Of a DNA stretch of 47,689 nucleotides, positions 26,417-34,255 are shown piece by piece. The DNA comes from Chrysochromulina tobinii. Taxonomy: Eukaryota; Haptophyta; Prymnesiales; Chrysochromulinaceae. The notes beneath the pieces were generated by a model. It made no database searches. It was not told where the DNA came from and saw only the letters and a list, made by a program, of their open reading frames with translations. The DNA lies in NCBI GenBank assembly GCA_001275005.1, contig JWZX01002429.1:1-47689 (forward strand), in the 5' to 3' direction. The position numbers were made by a program, and so were the translations under genes. Each line of letters begins with the position of its first letter. Positions within the stretch are counted from its first letter, which is position 1.

Positions 26417-28060
26417 TTACACCACAATGCCCACGACAGCGCGTCGCGCGGAGATGTGGAGTTTGCCCGCCTTTTTGGCGAATTTGGCGCGTGCGCTGTC
26501 CTCGTCGATGGGCGTGGGGAGCGCCAGGTCGAGGAACGGCTGCGTACCCACGTGGACCTGCACGTGCTCGGCGGAGATTGCGAGCTCGAGCTGCTCCATG
26601 GACGTCACGCCCGCCGGCACGTGCACCACGAGCGAGATCTCATCTGCGCTCTCGAGATTGAGCTCATACTTGGCTGCCTGCGCGTGCTGGTTACGGTCTC
26701 CTAGTACCGCCGGCGGCGCGGGCGGCGGCGTTGGCGGCGCGGGCGCGGGCGTGGGCGTGGGCGTGGGCTGTGCAGCCAGCTTCGGCGGCGGTGGTTTCGG
26801 CTTCGGCTTCGGCGGCGCGCCGGAGGACTCCGCGTCGTCATCGTCGCTGTCAGGCTCGTCGGGCATCGCACCCGCCGTCAGCCCGCTGGGCAGCGGCCCC
26901 AGACCGGCCTTCTCGGCCGCTGCCTGCAATTGGCCCGAGGCGACCGCCGCGCCCAGCTCGTTCCCGAGCATCATCTGCGCAATAGCGAGCATCTCAGATT
27001 CGTCAAGAGGCGACGCATCACCACGACGCTCGAGCGCCCGGCGCAGCGCGTCCTGGTCCCCCGAGTGCAACGCCGCCGCCGTCGCCGGGTCGCGGCTCAG
27101 AGGGGGCGGCGCTGGCGAAGGGCCAGCTACCGGTCTCTTTGCTGAAATCACCTTCCCCGGTCGAGGCTCATCGGGCAGTACCGGCACCTTGGGCGTGGTC
27201 GTGGGCGGCGGCGGCGCGGCCGGCGCGGTCGGTGCTGCTGGCGGCGCGGACGGCATGGGCTCGGATGGTGGCGCCGGCGCCGGCGAGGACGGCTCTTCGG
27301 GCTCATCCGGCTTCGCACTCCCACGGCGGCCGTTCATCTTGATGACGGTGCGAGACTTGGCACCCACACCGGCATTCTCGCCACCCGCCTTGGGCGCGGG
27401 CGGACGCTCGGGCACGCGGGCACGCAGGAAGTCGACCATGACGCCCATGGACTTCAACGAGAACTTGTGCGCCGTGTCCTCGAACGAGCGAAAGATCACC
27501 TGCTGGCAGCCAGCCGCGCGCAGCGCCGCCCCGGCCGCCTCGACTGCAGATCGTTCGACGGTCTCGTCCTCGTCTCCCGCGAGAAGCATGATGGGAGTCT
27601 CGAGATTGGGCGCGGCGTGAGGCATGGAGCCGAACGCGGAGAGCTCGAAGGCGGGCTGGCACATCCACCCAGAGTGGCTCAGGATGGCCGCAAGCGGTCG
27701 GCGGTAGGACAGACCCGCCGCAATTGCAAGCGCGCCGCCCATCCCGAAGCCGCCGATGGCGATGCGCGACGGTGCAAAGTTGGTGACGACGAGAAGTTCA
27801 TCGAGGCGCTCGTGTACGTGCTTGATGGCATCGGCGAGGCCGTCCGGCGTGCGCATGGCGAGGCCGCGGATGGGTGTTGGCGGCATGTCAAACCAAGCTG
27901 GTACCGGCGTGCCTTTGAGGGTGGTGCGAAGGCCAGGCGACGGGCACGTGAACTGCAACCATGGGATGTGCGGCCGTGCGTGCTCCTCGATGGCGTAAGA
28001 TTCGCGTTCTCCGTAGTCGGCGAGCCACAAAATGGCGCCAGTCGGCGTAGGAGCGGGCAT
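26417..28060 (-). CDS. Acyl-protein-thioesterase-like pseudoenzyme fused to PIH1-type CS domain
   Basis: This is a 547-residue protein in one exon. The start ATG is preceded by an in-frame TAG 12 bases upstream. Residues 1-225 follow the acyl-protein thioesterase (LYPLA) alpha/beta-hydrolase: PAWFDMPPT, IAIGGFGMGGALAIA, AILSHSGWM, LLAGDEDETV and DTAHKF. The nucleophile motif is normally GFSQGG; here Ser is Gly (GGG codon 27743-27745). The N-terminal HGLGD oxyanion element is also lost, so hydrolysis is unlikely. A Pro-rich linker with a short helical element (ATAAALHSGDQDALRRALER) follows. The last 90 residues match the CS-like C-terminal domain of PIH1 proteins: YELNLESADEISLVVHVPAG, LPTPIDEDSARAKFAKKAGK. 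PIH proteins are HSP90 co-chaperones in R2TP and axonemal dynein assembly. A scaffold or adaptor role is inferred. Confidence 0.75.
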   Translation of the reverse strand: MPAPTPTGAILWLADYGERESYAIEEHARPHIPWLQFTCPSPGLRTTLKGTPVPAWFDMPPTPIRGLAMRTPDGLADAIKHVHERLDELLVVTNFAPSRIAIGGFGMGGALAIAAGLSYRRPLAAILSHSGWMCQPAFELSAFGSMPHAAPNLETPIMLLAGDEDETVERSAVEAAGAALRAAGCQQVIFRSFEDTAHKFSLKSMGVMVDFLRARVPERPPAPKAGGENAGVGAKSRTVIKMNGRRGSAKPDEPEEPSSPAPAPPSEPMPSAPPAAPTAPAAPPPPTTTPKVPVLPDEPRPGKVISAKRPVAGPSPAPPPLSRDPATAAALHSGDQDALRRALERRGDASPLDESEMLAIAQMMLGNELGAAVASGQLQAAAEKAGLGPLPSGLTAGAMPDEPDSDDDDAESSGAPPKPKPKPPPPKLAAQPTPTPTPAPAPPTPPPAPPAVLGDRNQHAQAAKYELNLESADEISLVVHVPAGVTSMEQLELAISAEHVQVHVGTQPFLDLALPTPIDEDSARAKFAKKAGKLHISARRAVVGIVV

Positions 28061-28400
28061 GTACCTTCGCTAGGAGTTGCCGTCGAGGGGCCGTTGCCGC
28101 GTGCGAGACGGAAAATATTCGAACCAAGCGAAACGTCCCACCGATCCGGTTACACCGGGGGAAGCCGGGACGGTCCAGGTTCGTTCCTGTTTCCATCGTT
28201 TTCTCCGCTTCATGCCGCCAAGGATCCATGGATCCTGCGATCCTCGTCCTGTCGTCTGCCTCAACACAAGTCTATCTAAAATTTAGACAGCCAAACAGAG
28301 GCCTAACAAAAATGTGCTCCACGCGGCATGTTTAGTCAACTCTGCACCTACGAAACAGCCCATGCCAGGAATCCAGGGCAGCAGCCTTAGAGTCGCGCAA
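28061..28400. promoter_or_regulatory. Divergent promoter region
   Basis: 340 bp lie between the PIH1-domain gene and the SMR transporter gene. It includes AT-rich CTAAAATTTAGACAG near 28,276. A short GGTTCG-containing stem near 28,170 was checked as a possible tRNA arm and rejected. An in-frame ATG at 28362 is an alternative start for the transporter. Confidence 0.4.
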
Positions 28401-28946
28401 ATGCGCACCTCGATCGTCTTGTTGGCGGCTCTCCTTTGCGTAGATGCCTTGAGAACCATGCCGCCCGCAACGGCTACTCGCGGCGCGCATCCATTCATCG
28501 CTGGCGCTGTCAGCAGCACGCCACCACGCGTGCCGACCCCAAACAATTCTCATCCGAGCAGAACCATCGTGCCTCGTCTCAGCTTACTCACCACCGCCAG
28601 TTCTGCCGTGCTCGGAGCCGCTAGCTTTGTCGCACGCCTACCAGCTCCTGTTTTGCTCGCCCTCGCTGTCGTGTCGGAGATCGGTGGGACCACTTCCATG
28701 AAGCTCGCGGCTACAAGCTCGCCGCTCTGGTCTATTTGCGTCTTCATCTGCTACGCGCTGTGCTTCACCCTCTTACCCCTCGCGCTGCGTACGCTGCCTT
28801 TGAGTGTCGCGTACGCCACATGGTCGGGTGCGGGCACGGTGGCCTCGGTCTTCATCGGTGCGCTCATCTTCTCCGAAAAGATCACGCCATTCAAGCTCTT
28901 CTGTTTATCGGCAATCGTCTTTGGCATCGTGGGCATCAATCATTGA
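28401..28946 (+). CDS. Small multidrug resistance (SMR/EmrE) transporter with N-terminal targeting sequence
   Basis: The start is placed at MRTSIVLLAALLCVDALRTM because this is a clean signal peptide; an upstream in-frame start at 28314 would bury it. After the signal peptide, a Pro/Ser/Thr-rich stretch of about 55 residues could be a transit peptide. Such bipartite presequences direct proteins to the plastid in algae with complex plastids. The last 105 residues form the four-helix SMR domain: LALAVVSEIGGTTSMKLA carries the essential membrane Glu of helix 1, and AYATWSGAGTVASVFIGALI matches the AYAIWSGxG signature of helix 3. SMR proteins exchange cationic drugs, quaternary amines or guanidinium for protons as antiparallel dimers. 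The family is mainly bacterial, so a plastid or ancient bacterial origin is plausible. Confidence 0.85.
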   Translation: MRTSIVLLAALLCVDALRTMPPATATRGAHPFIAGAVSSTPPRVPTPNNSHPSRTIVPRLSLLTTASSAVLGAASFVARLPAPVLLALAVVSEIGGTTSMKLAATSSPLWSICVFICYALCFTLLPLALRTLPLSVAYATWSGAGTVASVFIGALIFSEKITPFKLFCLSAIVFGIVGINH

Positions 28947-29220
28947 ACCATGATTGATGAAGTGTACTATTATATTGTCAGTCTCAATTCGGCTCAGGGT
29001 TAGGAAAGTAGTAGGGAATGTTTGAAAGTGTAGAAACTAGTGTCTAGTGTCCGCGCGCCGGAGGGCTCGCGCGCCGTCGCCGGCGCGCACTCGTGGCCTC
29101 GTCGCCCCCCGCGCCCCGCCCGAGGGAAACGACAGACGGTGTATGCGGTCCGACTGTGTTTCGTTTCGACTTTGCACCTTCGTCTGTCCACACTGCCGTT
29201 CTCTGTGGGCGAGCGACGCG
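28947..29220. other. Convergent spacer
   Basis: No gene is seen. AT-rich sequence directly follows the transporter stop (TGTACTATTATATTGTCAG), as expected for a 3' end. A GCGCGCCGGAGGGCTCGCGCGCC stretch near 29,050 is self-complementary. Confidence 0.4.
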
Positions 29221-32100
29221 TCATCGCATGGGCACGCCTACCGCCACCGGCGGCTCGCCGCAGTGACGAGAGCTCGGGTGAGCCGCCAACGACAGCAGCC
29301 ACGCGGGTGGACGGGCGACGGCCTCCTCTTCGTCATCAGTGCCACGCAGCGAGTAGATCTCGTCGAGATCTCCCGTCCACATCTCGCCGTCATCGTAGTG
29401 CACCGTGGCGCGGTGGCCCTGCAGCCTCAAAATCGTCCCCGCGTACCAGCCATCATCGCCACCCTCATCGCGCGTCCATTGGGTCTGCACCGCCTCGCCT
29501 GATGGGGGAAGTCATCAGTGCTCATCAGTCGCAATCAGTGGCCATTGGGTCTGCACCCTACATCCCTCATAGGCGAGCTCGCCGTCGGCCAACACGGGCG
29601 GCGTGCCTCGCGCCGCACCGCCGCCGCCGCTGCTGCTGCTGTCGCCGCCGATGCTGCTGCTGCTGCTGCTGCTGCTGCCGCTGATGCGCGGGTAATGCCG
29701 AGTGCCACAGCGTGCGTCTTCCTCGTCGCTCGAGGTTGCGCCTCGGCTGAGGAGACGAGCAGCTGCTGCATGGTGGGCGACAGTGGCGGCGGCGCTGGCG
29801 CTGACGCTGCTGCTTGAGGGGACGTCGTCGACGGCATTCTGGAAGCCAAGCACGCCCATGGCTACGAGTGCCGCCATCAGCCAGAACGCCACGGATTGGA
29901 ACACAAGCGCCATGACCGGTGAGCAAACGCCTGCCCAGCACGACGCGTCGGCTGTCGCCGGGGGCGCGGCTCGCAGCCCTACGAGAGGGACCGGCGGCCC
30001 CCCTGACGCGTCCGAGGCGCCTACGGGCGGGAAGACGGCGAGAGAGTGCACGCGCAGCTGCAGCGGCCAGCGAGCGTCCGAGTGCAGCTTGTGTGCACAG
30101 GGCTCCAGCAGTGCACACCGCTGTGAGTCCAAAGGCGGTGTGAAGAAGAGCGGCTCGAGTAACACAAAGCGATCGTAGTCGCTCGCCAGGCCGCGCGTCA
30201 GAAGGTGGCCACGCTGGTGCGTGTGCACGAGCCCACCATGCACGAGGGCATGGGCGCCGTACATGTATGCCCCCGCCCCGAGGCTGGGCGGACTGCCGCC
30301 GCTGGCGCCACCGCTGGCGCCGCTCCCATCATGCGCGCCGCCTCCGCCGCCGCCTCCGCCGCCGCTCCCTGCGCCGCGGCTGCCGCCAGTGAGCGCCTGA
30401 TGGTGGGGGGCCGCGTGGGAGTGCCGATGCGGCATGCGCAGCACGTGGGCAACGGCAAATCCCAAGGCCACGTCGCGTACGACGGAGTGCTGGTAGGACG
30501 GTGCGATCAGGTAAGGATGCAAGCGATGAGGATGCAAGCCACCACCGACGAACCTATAAGGATGGGCAGCGGCCGCGGCACCAAAAGAACTGGCGGCAGG
30601 GAGAGTGCGCACGGTGGGGAACGTCTGATGGTAGGCATGTGACGCGAAGGCACTCGGAAATGACGAAGCCGTGTGCGGCAGCCGCCCCTGTGCCAGCGCG
30701 GGTACTCCATGGACGACTGGTATGCCATGTGTCACCGTACCGCCTACTGTCGAACTGGCGCGGAAGGGTGACGTGAAAGAGCCAGCGCCCACGCGCGCGC
30801 CGACGCTGCCCCCAAAGTGGCCTATGTGGCCAATGCTGCCACCCTTGAGCCGGCGCCCAACACGACGCCGGTCCACGTGAAGACCTCTGGGTGCCTCGGA
30901 TGGACTCTGATGACCTCTGATGACTTCTGATGACCTCTGATGGCCTCTGTGTGCCTCGGATGGACTCTGATGACCTCTGATGACTTCTGATGACCTCTGA
31001 TGGCCTCTGGGTGCCTCGGATGGACTCGGGTTGGAGACGGACAGCCGGCGAGAGCTTGCGTCGAAGACCTGCACCGGTGCCGCCGCCGAGTGGGCGCTCG
31101 AGGACGTGCCCTGCGCGGGAAGAGCGGAAGCATCGGCCGTGGAAGCATCGGCCGCCATCTTCTGAGCAATCCATTTCGCCAAGGTGCCGCTGCCCATCCC
31201 ATAGCCGCCTGGCAAACGTCTGTAGTCTCGCGTCTGAATCTTCGGCGGGGCGCCCCAGTGCGCGGGGAAACGACCGCCGGGCGTGGCGGCGATCCGCACG
31301 GGCGTGGCGGTGGTCGGCGTGGGCGCGGCGACGACCGTGGCAGAGGTCGTGGCAGAGGTTGCGGCAGGGGTCGTGGCGGCTGCGGCGGTCGTGGCGGCTG
31401 TGGAAGGTGAGAAAGGAGTCCCTAACAAGGAAGAGGAGGTCGCGGCGGCTGTGGAAGGTGCCGCCTCGTTCTCAGCCAGAGCCCACGGCGGCGCGTCGTC
31501 GGGACCCACCTCGAGGCTCGTCAAGGGCAGCAGCACGGCGCCGCTTGCGTCGCTCACTGAGATGTTCGCCCTTGCATAGGAGCCGGACGCAAGCAGCAGC
31601 ACGAGCCGGTAGGCCGTCTCGGGCGCCACATGCACGGGCGTGCGCAGCTCGATCGAGGTGGGCGCTGCGAGCGCGGCCGAGGATGCTACGCCGGCGGCCT
31701 TGATAGGACATGCGGTGCCCAGCTCGCCGCCGTCGCTGCGAAGGGTGAAGGCACTCCGCTTGAACTGGGTGCCACCATCGCACATCTCGAGCTCATGGTA
31801 GGGCGCATCTGCGAGCGACAACGGTGGCGTGGATGCGGGCGCGATGGCCGCCGCAAGCAGAAAACAGGCGCAGGCGAACCCTCCGAAGGAGCGGCAAATG
31901 GTTGGCCGGAACGAGGTTGTGAGCTGCGCTGCTAGCCAGCCCAACAACATGGCGATGGTGAGATAATCCGAATGGATGGGCGACAGCATGCGAATGGGTA
32001 GAAATACGAGCACGAGCAGCAAGAGGACGCCACCCGGGTGCTCAGGACATTCGTCCGCGGCGAGCGTGAAGCGACGAAGGAGCGTCTGGCTACGCCGCAT
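29221..32100 (-). CDS. Membrane protein with C-terminal Tudor-like exon
   Basis: Two exons (32100-29562 and 29498-29221) join across a 63-bp intron to 938 residues. The N-terminus holds hydrophobic helices (VLLLLVLVFLPIRML, LTIAMLLGWLAAQL, ACACFLLAAAIAP). A lumenal-looking segment follows (HELEMCDGGTQFKRSAFTLR), then long Ala/Thr- and His/Gly-rich low complexity. A last membrane helix (LVFQSVAFWLMAALVAMGVL) precedes a Ser-rich stretch. The C-terminal exon encodes a Tudor/agenet-like beta fold: VQTQWTRDEGGDDGWYAGTI, RATVHYDDGEMWTGDLDEI. Such folds bind methylated residues or other peptides, but the ligand here is unknown. Residues encoded by 30885-31030 are a translated 60-bp repeat (RGHQRSSEVIRGHQ), the antisense form of the intronic repeat elsewhere. 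It is head-to-head with the CCCH-methyltransferase gene. Confidence 0.6.
29499..29561 (-). other. 63-bp intron with duplicated junction
   Basis: The donor is GTAGGG and the acceptor CCATCAG|GCGAGG; phase 1 joining restores the frame. The intron start and the exon 2 start share GGTGCAGACCCAATGG, so the junction is duplicated. Confidence 0.8.
30885..31030 (-). repeat. 60-bp tandem repeat kept in the coding frame
   Basis: A 60-bp unit is present twice with a third partial copy (starts near 30891, 30951, 31011). It consists of GATGACCTCT words on the plus strand, antisense to this minus-strand gene. In the gene's direction it has no stop codon and encodes SEAPRGHQRSSEVIRGHQSP-type repeats of 20 residues. 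Confidence 0.8.
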
Positions 32101-32225
32101 GCCGAGAGTGGGCTTCCGCTTAGAGCAACGAATTCACATGAACACACACACACACTCAACGACGCGTTGACAAGTAAGCACGCACACTGTATTGACAGGC
32201 GTTCCTGCAGCTGTGAATTGCACAA
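32101..32225. promoter_or_regulatory. Short bidirectional promoter
   Basis: Only 125 bp separate the two divergent start codons. It contains ACACACACACACTC and a TTGACA-like word by chance. The assignment rests on orientation. Confidence 0.4.
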
Positions 32226-33932
32226 ATGCCATTGACCCCATTCGTTCGCGTCCAGGGCGCTCGCGCCCGTGCTCTCGGCGAGCCTCTGCCAGGCCCGAGC
32301 GATGCTGTGTGCCTTCACTATCAGCGTGGCGTGTGCCGCTTTGGTGAGGCGTGTGCCTTCCGCCACGTGAGTCTCTTCGATGGCAGAGTTGTCGAGGAGG
32401 CGGATGGCCAGATTGAAACGAGTGAGGATTCGGCGCTCGTTGCTTGCCAGCGCGCCTTTCGAGCCGCAGAGGCGCGCCTCGCGAATATTCGCGCGGCTGG
32501 AGGGCCGCGCGAGGAGATCGCTGACGCGGCGGCCACGCTGCGCGAGATCCAAGTCCGAGTTCGTGCGATGCTCAAGGGAGCGGCTTCGAATCGTTTGGCC
32601 ATTCCGCGCCGGCAGCGTCGCCCCAAGAATGAGAACCGAGCAGGCATTTTCCGCCGCTTCCTACTGGATACATACGGCCATGCTGCACTCGCATCGGGGA
32701 GCGGCGTGCTGGACGTGGCTGGTGGAGCAGGCCTGCTCAGCTTCGAGCTGCTCAACTACAGTCGTGTGCCGGTGACTGTCGTAGATCCCCGCGAGACGCT
32801 ACGCCTCACGCAGCACGAGTGGCGTGTGGCCGTGGCCGCGCGCCGCAGAGCCAGTACTGCCGTGTGCAAGCCCGACGCCGAAGCCGCCACTGGCGACGAG
32901 GTCGGTGATGACGGTGATGACGGTGATGACGGTGATGATGACGGTGATGACGGTGATGGCACGGCCGGTGGCGACGCTGAGGCCGGTGGCGACGCTGAGG
33001 CCGGTGGCGACGCTGAGGCCGGTGCCGAGGCTCCCACTGAGGCCGAGGCCGAGGCCGACACCGAGACGGACGCCGAAGCTGCCACCGACGCGGTCGCCGA
33101 GGCTGCCACCGAGGCCGAGGCTACCATCGAGGCCGAGGCCGCATCTGGTCATGTCGTCGTTCCGATAACAGCGTTGCCATTCGAGCGCTCTACTGGCACA
33201 CCGCGCCGGCCTCGGCACTGGCGCCTCTACTGGCGGGACGCGCTCTGGAAGCCGGTGCTCGAGCTGGAGGACGGATCTCCCGCCTCCAGCTCCGGATCTC
33301 CCTGCTCGAGATCGCGCCTTGCCACGTGCCCGAGCGCCGTACCGAGCGCCGCCGCACTCGCCGCTGTAACGGCTGCACTGGTCGAGGCGCCGCCGCTAGC
33401 GCCGAGCTCGCGTCGTCGTCGCAAGACGTCTTCGACACAGGATGCGGCCGCGGTGACCGCCCCTCCCGCCAACGTCGCCGCGGTGGGTACGGCCGCCAGT
33501 GCCACCAACGGCGGCGACGAGGCGCACGGCCAGTTGGGCGAGGCGCCGCCGGCGCCAATGGCGCCAACGGCGATGGAGGTGTGCACTATTCTTCAGGGGT
33601 GCTCAGCCGTCGTAGGCATGCATCCCGACGCTGCCACCGAGTCGATCGTGGACTTTGCCCTGGCGGCGGGCAAGCCGTTCGCGGTGGTGCCGTGCTGTGT
33701 CTTCGCCGTCGACTTTGCACACCGGCGCGGGCCCGAGGGGCAGCCCGTGAACAATCACAGCGCCTTCGTGCGCTACCTGCAGGCCAAGGCGCCCGACCGA
33801 ATCGGGGTGGCCACGCTCCCATTTGAAGGGAAGAACGTAGTCTTGTACTCGTTGCCCAAGCGTGTGCAGGGTACCCGCACGATGGCCGGCGGCGATGCGT
33901 GCGAGCTGTGCGCGGGTCCGAGCGAGGTTTGA
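32226..33932 (+). CDS. CCCH zinc finger + SAM-dependent methyltransferase
   Basis: This is a 568-residue protein. Residues 29-47 form a CCCH finger (CLHYQRGVCRFGEACAFRH, spacing C-x7-C-x5-C-x3-H), usually RNA-binding. A helical region follows, then a Rossmann-type methyltransferase start: GSGVLDVAGGAGLLSFELLN (motif I) and VTVVDPR (acidic end of the second strand). The domain is split by a very acidic low-complexity insert (32,885-33,150). It resumes with SAVVGMHPDAATESIVDFAL, AVVPCCVFAVDF and a terminal ATLPFEGKNVVLYS block. The combination suggests an RNA or protein methyltransferase of a family seen in algae, oomycetes and fungi; the substrate is not known to me. GATGACGGT and GAGGCCGGTGGCGACGCT repeats make up the insert and are probably slippage products. 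Confidence 0.75.
   Translation: MPLTPFVRVQGARARALGEPLPGPSDAVCLHYQRGVCRFGEACAFRHVSLFDGRVVEEADGQIETSEDSALVACQRAFRAAEARLANIRAAGGPREEIADAAATLREIQVRVRAMLKGAASNRLAIPRRQRRPKNENRAGIFRRFLLDTYGHAALASGSGVLDVAGGAGLLSFELLNYSRVPVTVVDPRETLRLTQHEWRVAVAARRRASTAVCKPDAEAATGDEVGDDGDDGDDGDDDGDDGDGTAGGDAEAGGDAEAGGDAEAGAEAPTEAEAEADTETDAEAATDAVAEAATEAEATIEAEAASGHVVVPITALPFERSTGTPRRPRHWRLYWRDALWKPVLELEDGSPASSSGSPCSRSRLATCPSAVPSAAALAAVTAALVEAPPLAPSSRRRRKTSSTQDAAAVTAPPANVAAVGTAASATNGGDEAHGQLGEAPPAPMAPTAMEVCTILQGCSAVVGMHPDAATESIVDFALAAGKPFAVVPCCVFAVDFAHRRGPEGQPVNNHSAFVRYLQAKAPDRIGVATLPFEGKNVVLYSLPKRVQGTRTMAGGDACELCAGPSEV
32885..33150 (+). repeat. Acidic-coding repeats within methyltransferase
   Basis: GATGACGGT (9-12 bp) units and an 18-bp GAGGCCGGTGGCGACGCT unit present about three times encode GDDGDD and GGDAEA runs, followed by EAEAEAD-type sequence. 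They interrupt the methyltransferase domain in frame. Confidence 0.8.
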
Positions 33933-34255
33933 GATCAAGTGACGTCGTTCCGGTCTGACCCACCGAAAGAGGTACAATCGCTAGGGGTCCCCGCCCGTCC
34001 GGCATCCGAGACGCGGGGCGAGTGGGTTACGGACCGGTGGTTCCGATTCTGTAATCTGTTTGTCTTCCGCTCAACTAACGGTAACGCTCAACGTTTACAA
34101 TAAATCTACCTACGCGTTCGTGATTTTTCGAGCCGACCCAGTCGCCAGGTTCCTACCCTGGATACATCTGCTTTACCTGGCGCTGCGGCCGTGCGGGTGG
34201 GTCCGACGGCACACGTGTGGCACGCACTGAGGGCAACGCCGCGCCCGGAAGGCGC
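33933..34255. other. Convergent spacer
   Basis: This holds the 3' ends of two converging genes. AATAAA at about 34,099 lies about 170 bp after the methyltransferase stop and could serve as a poly(A) signal. No gene is seen. Confidence 0.45.

Noticed and set aside
28130..28200. tRNA-like T-arm (AGGTTCGTTCC)
   Set aside because: No acceptor stem, D-arm or anticodon arm can be folded around it.
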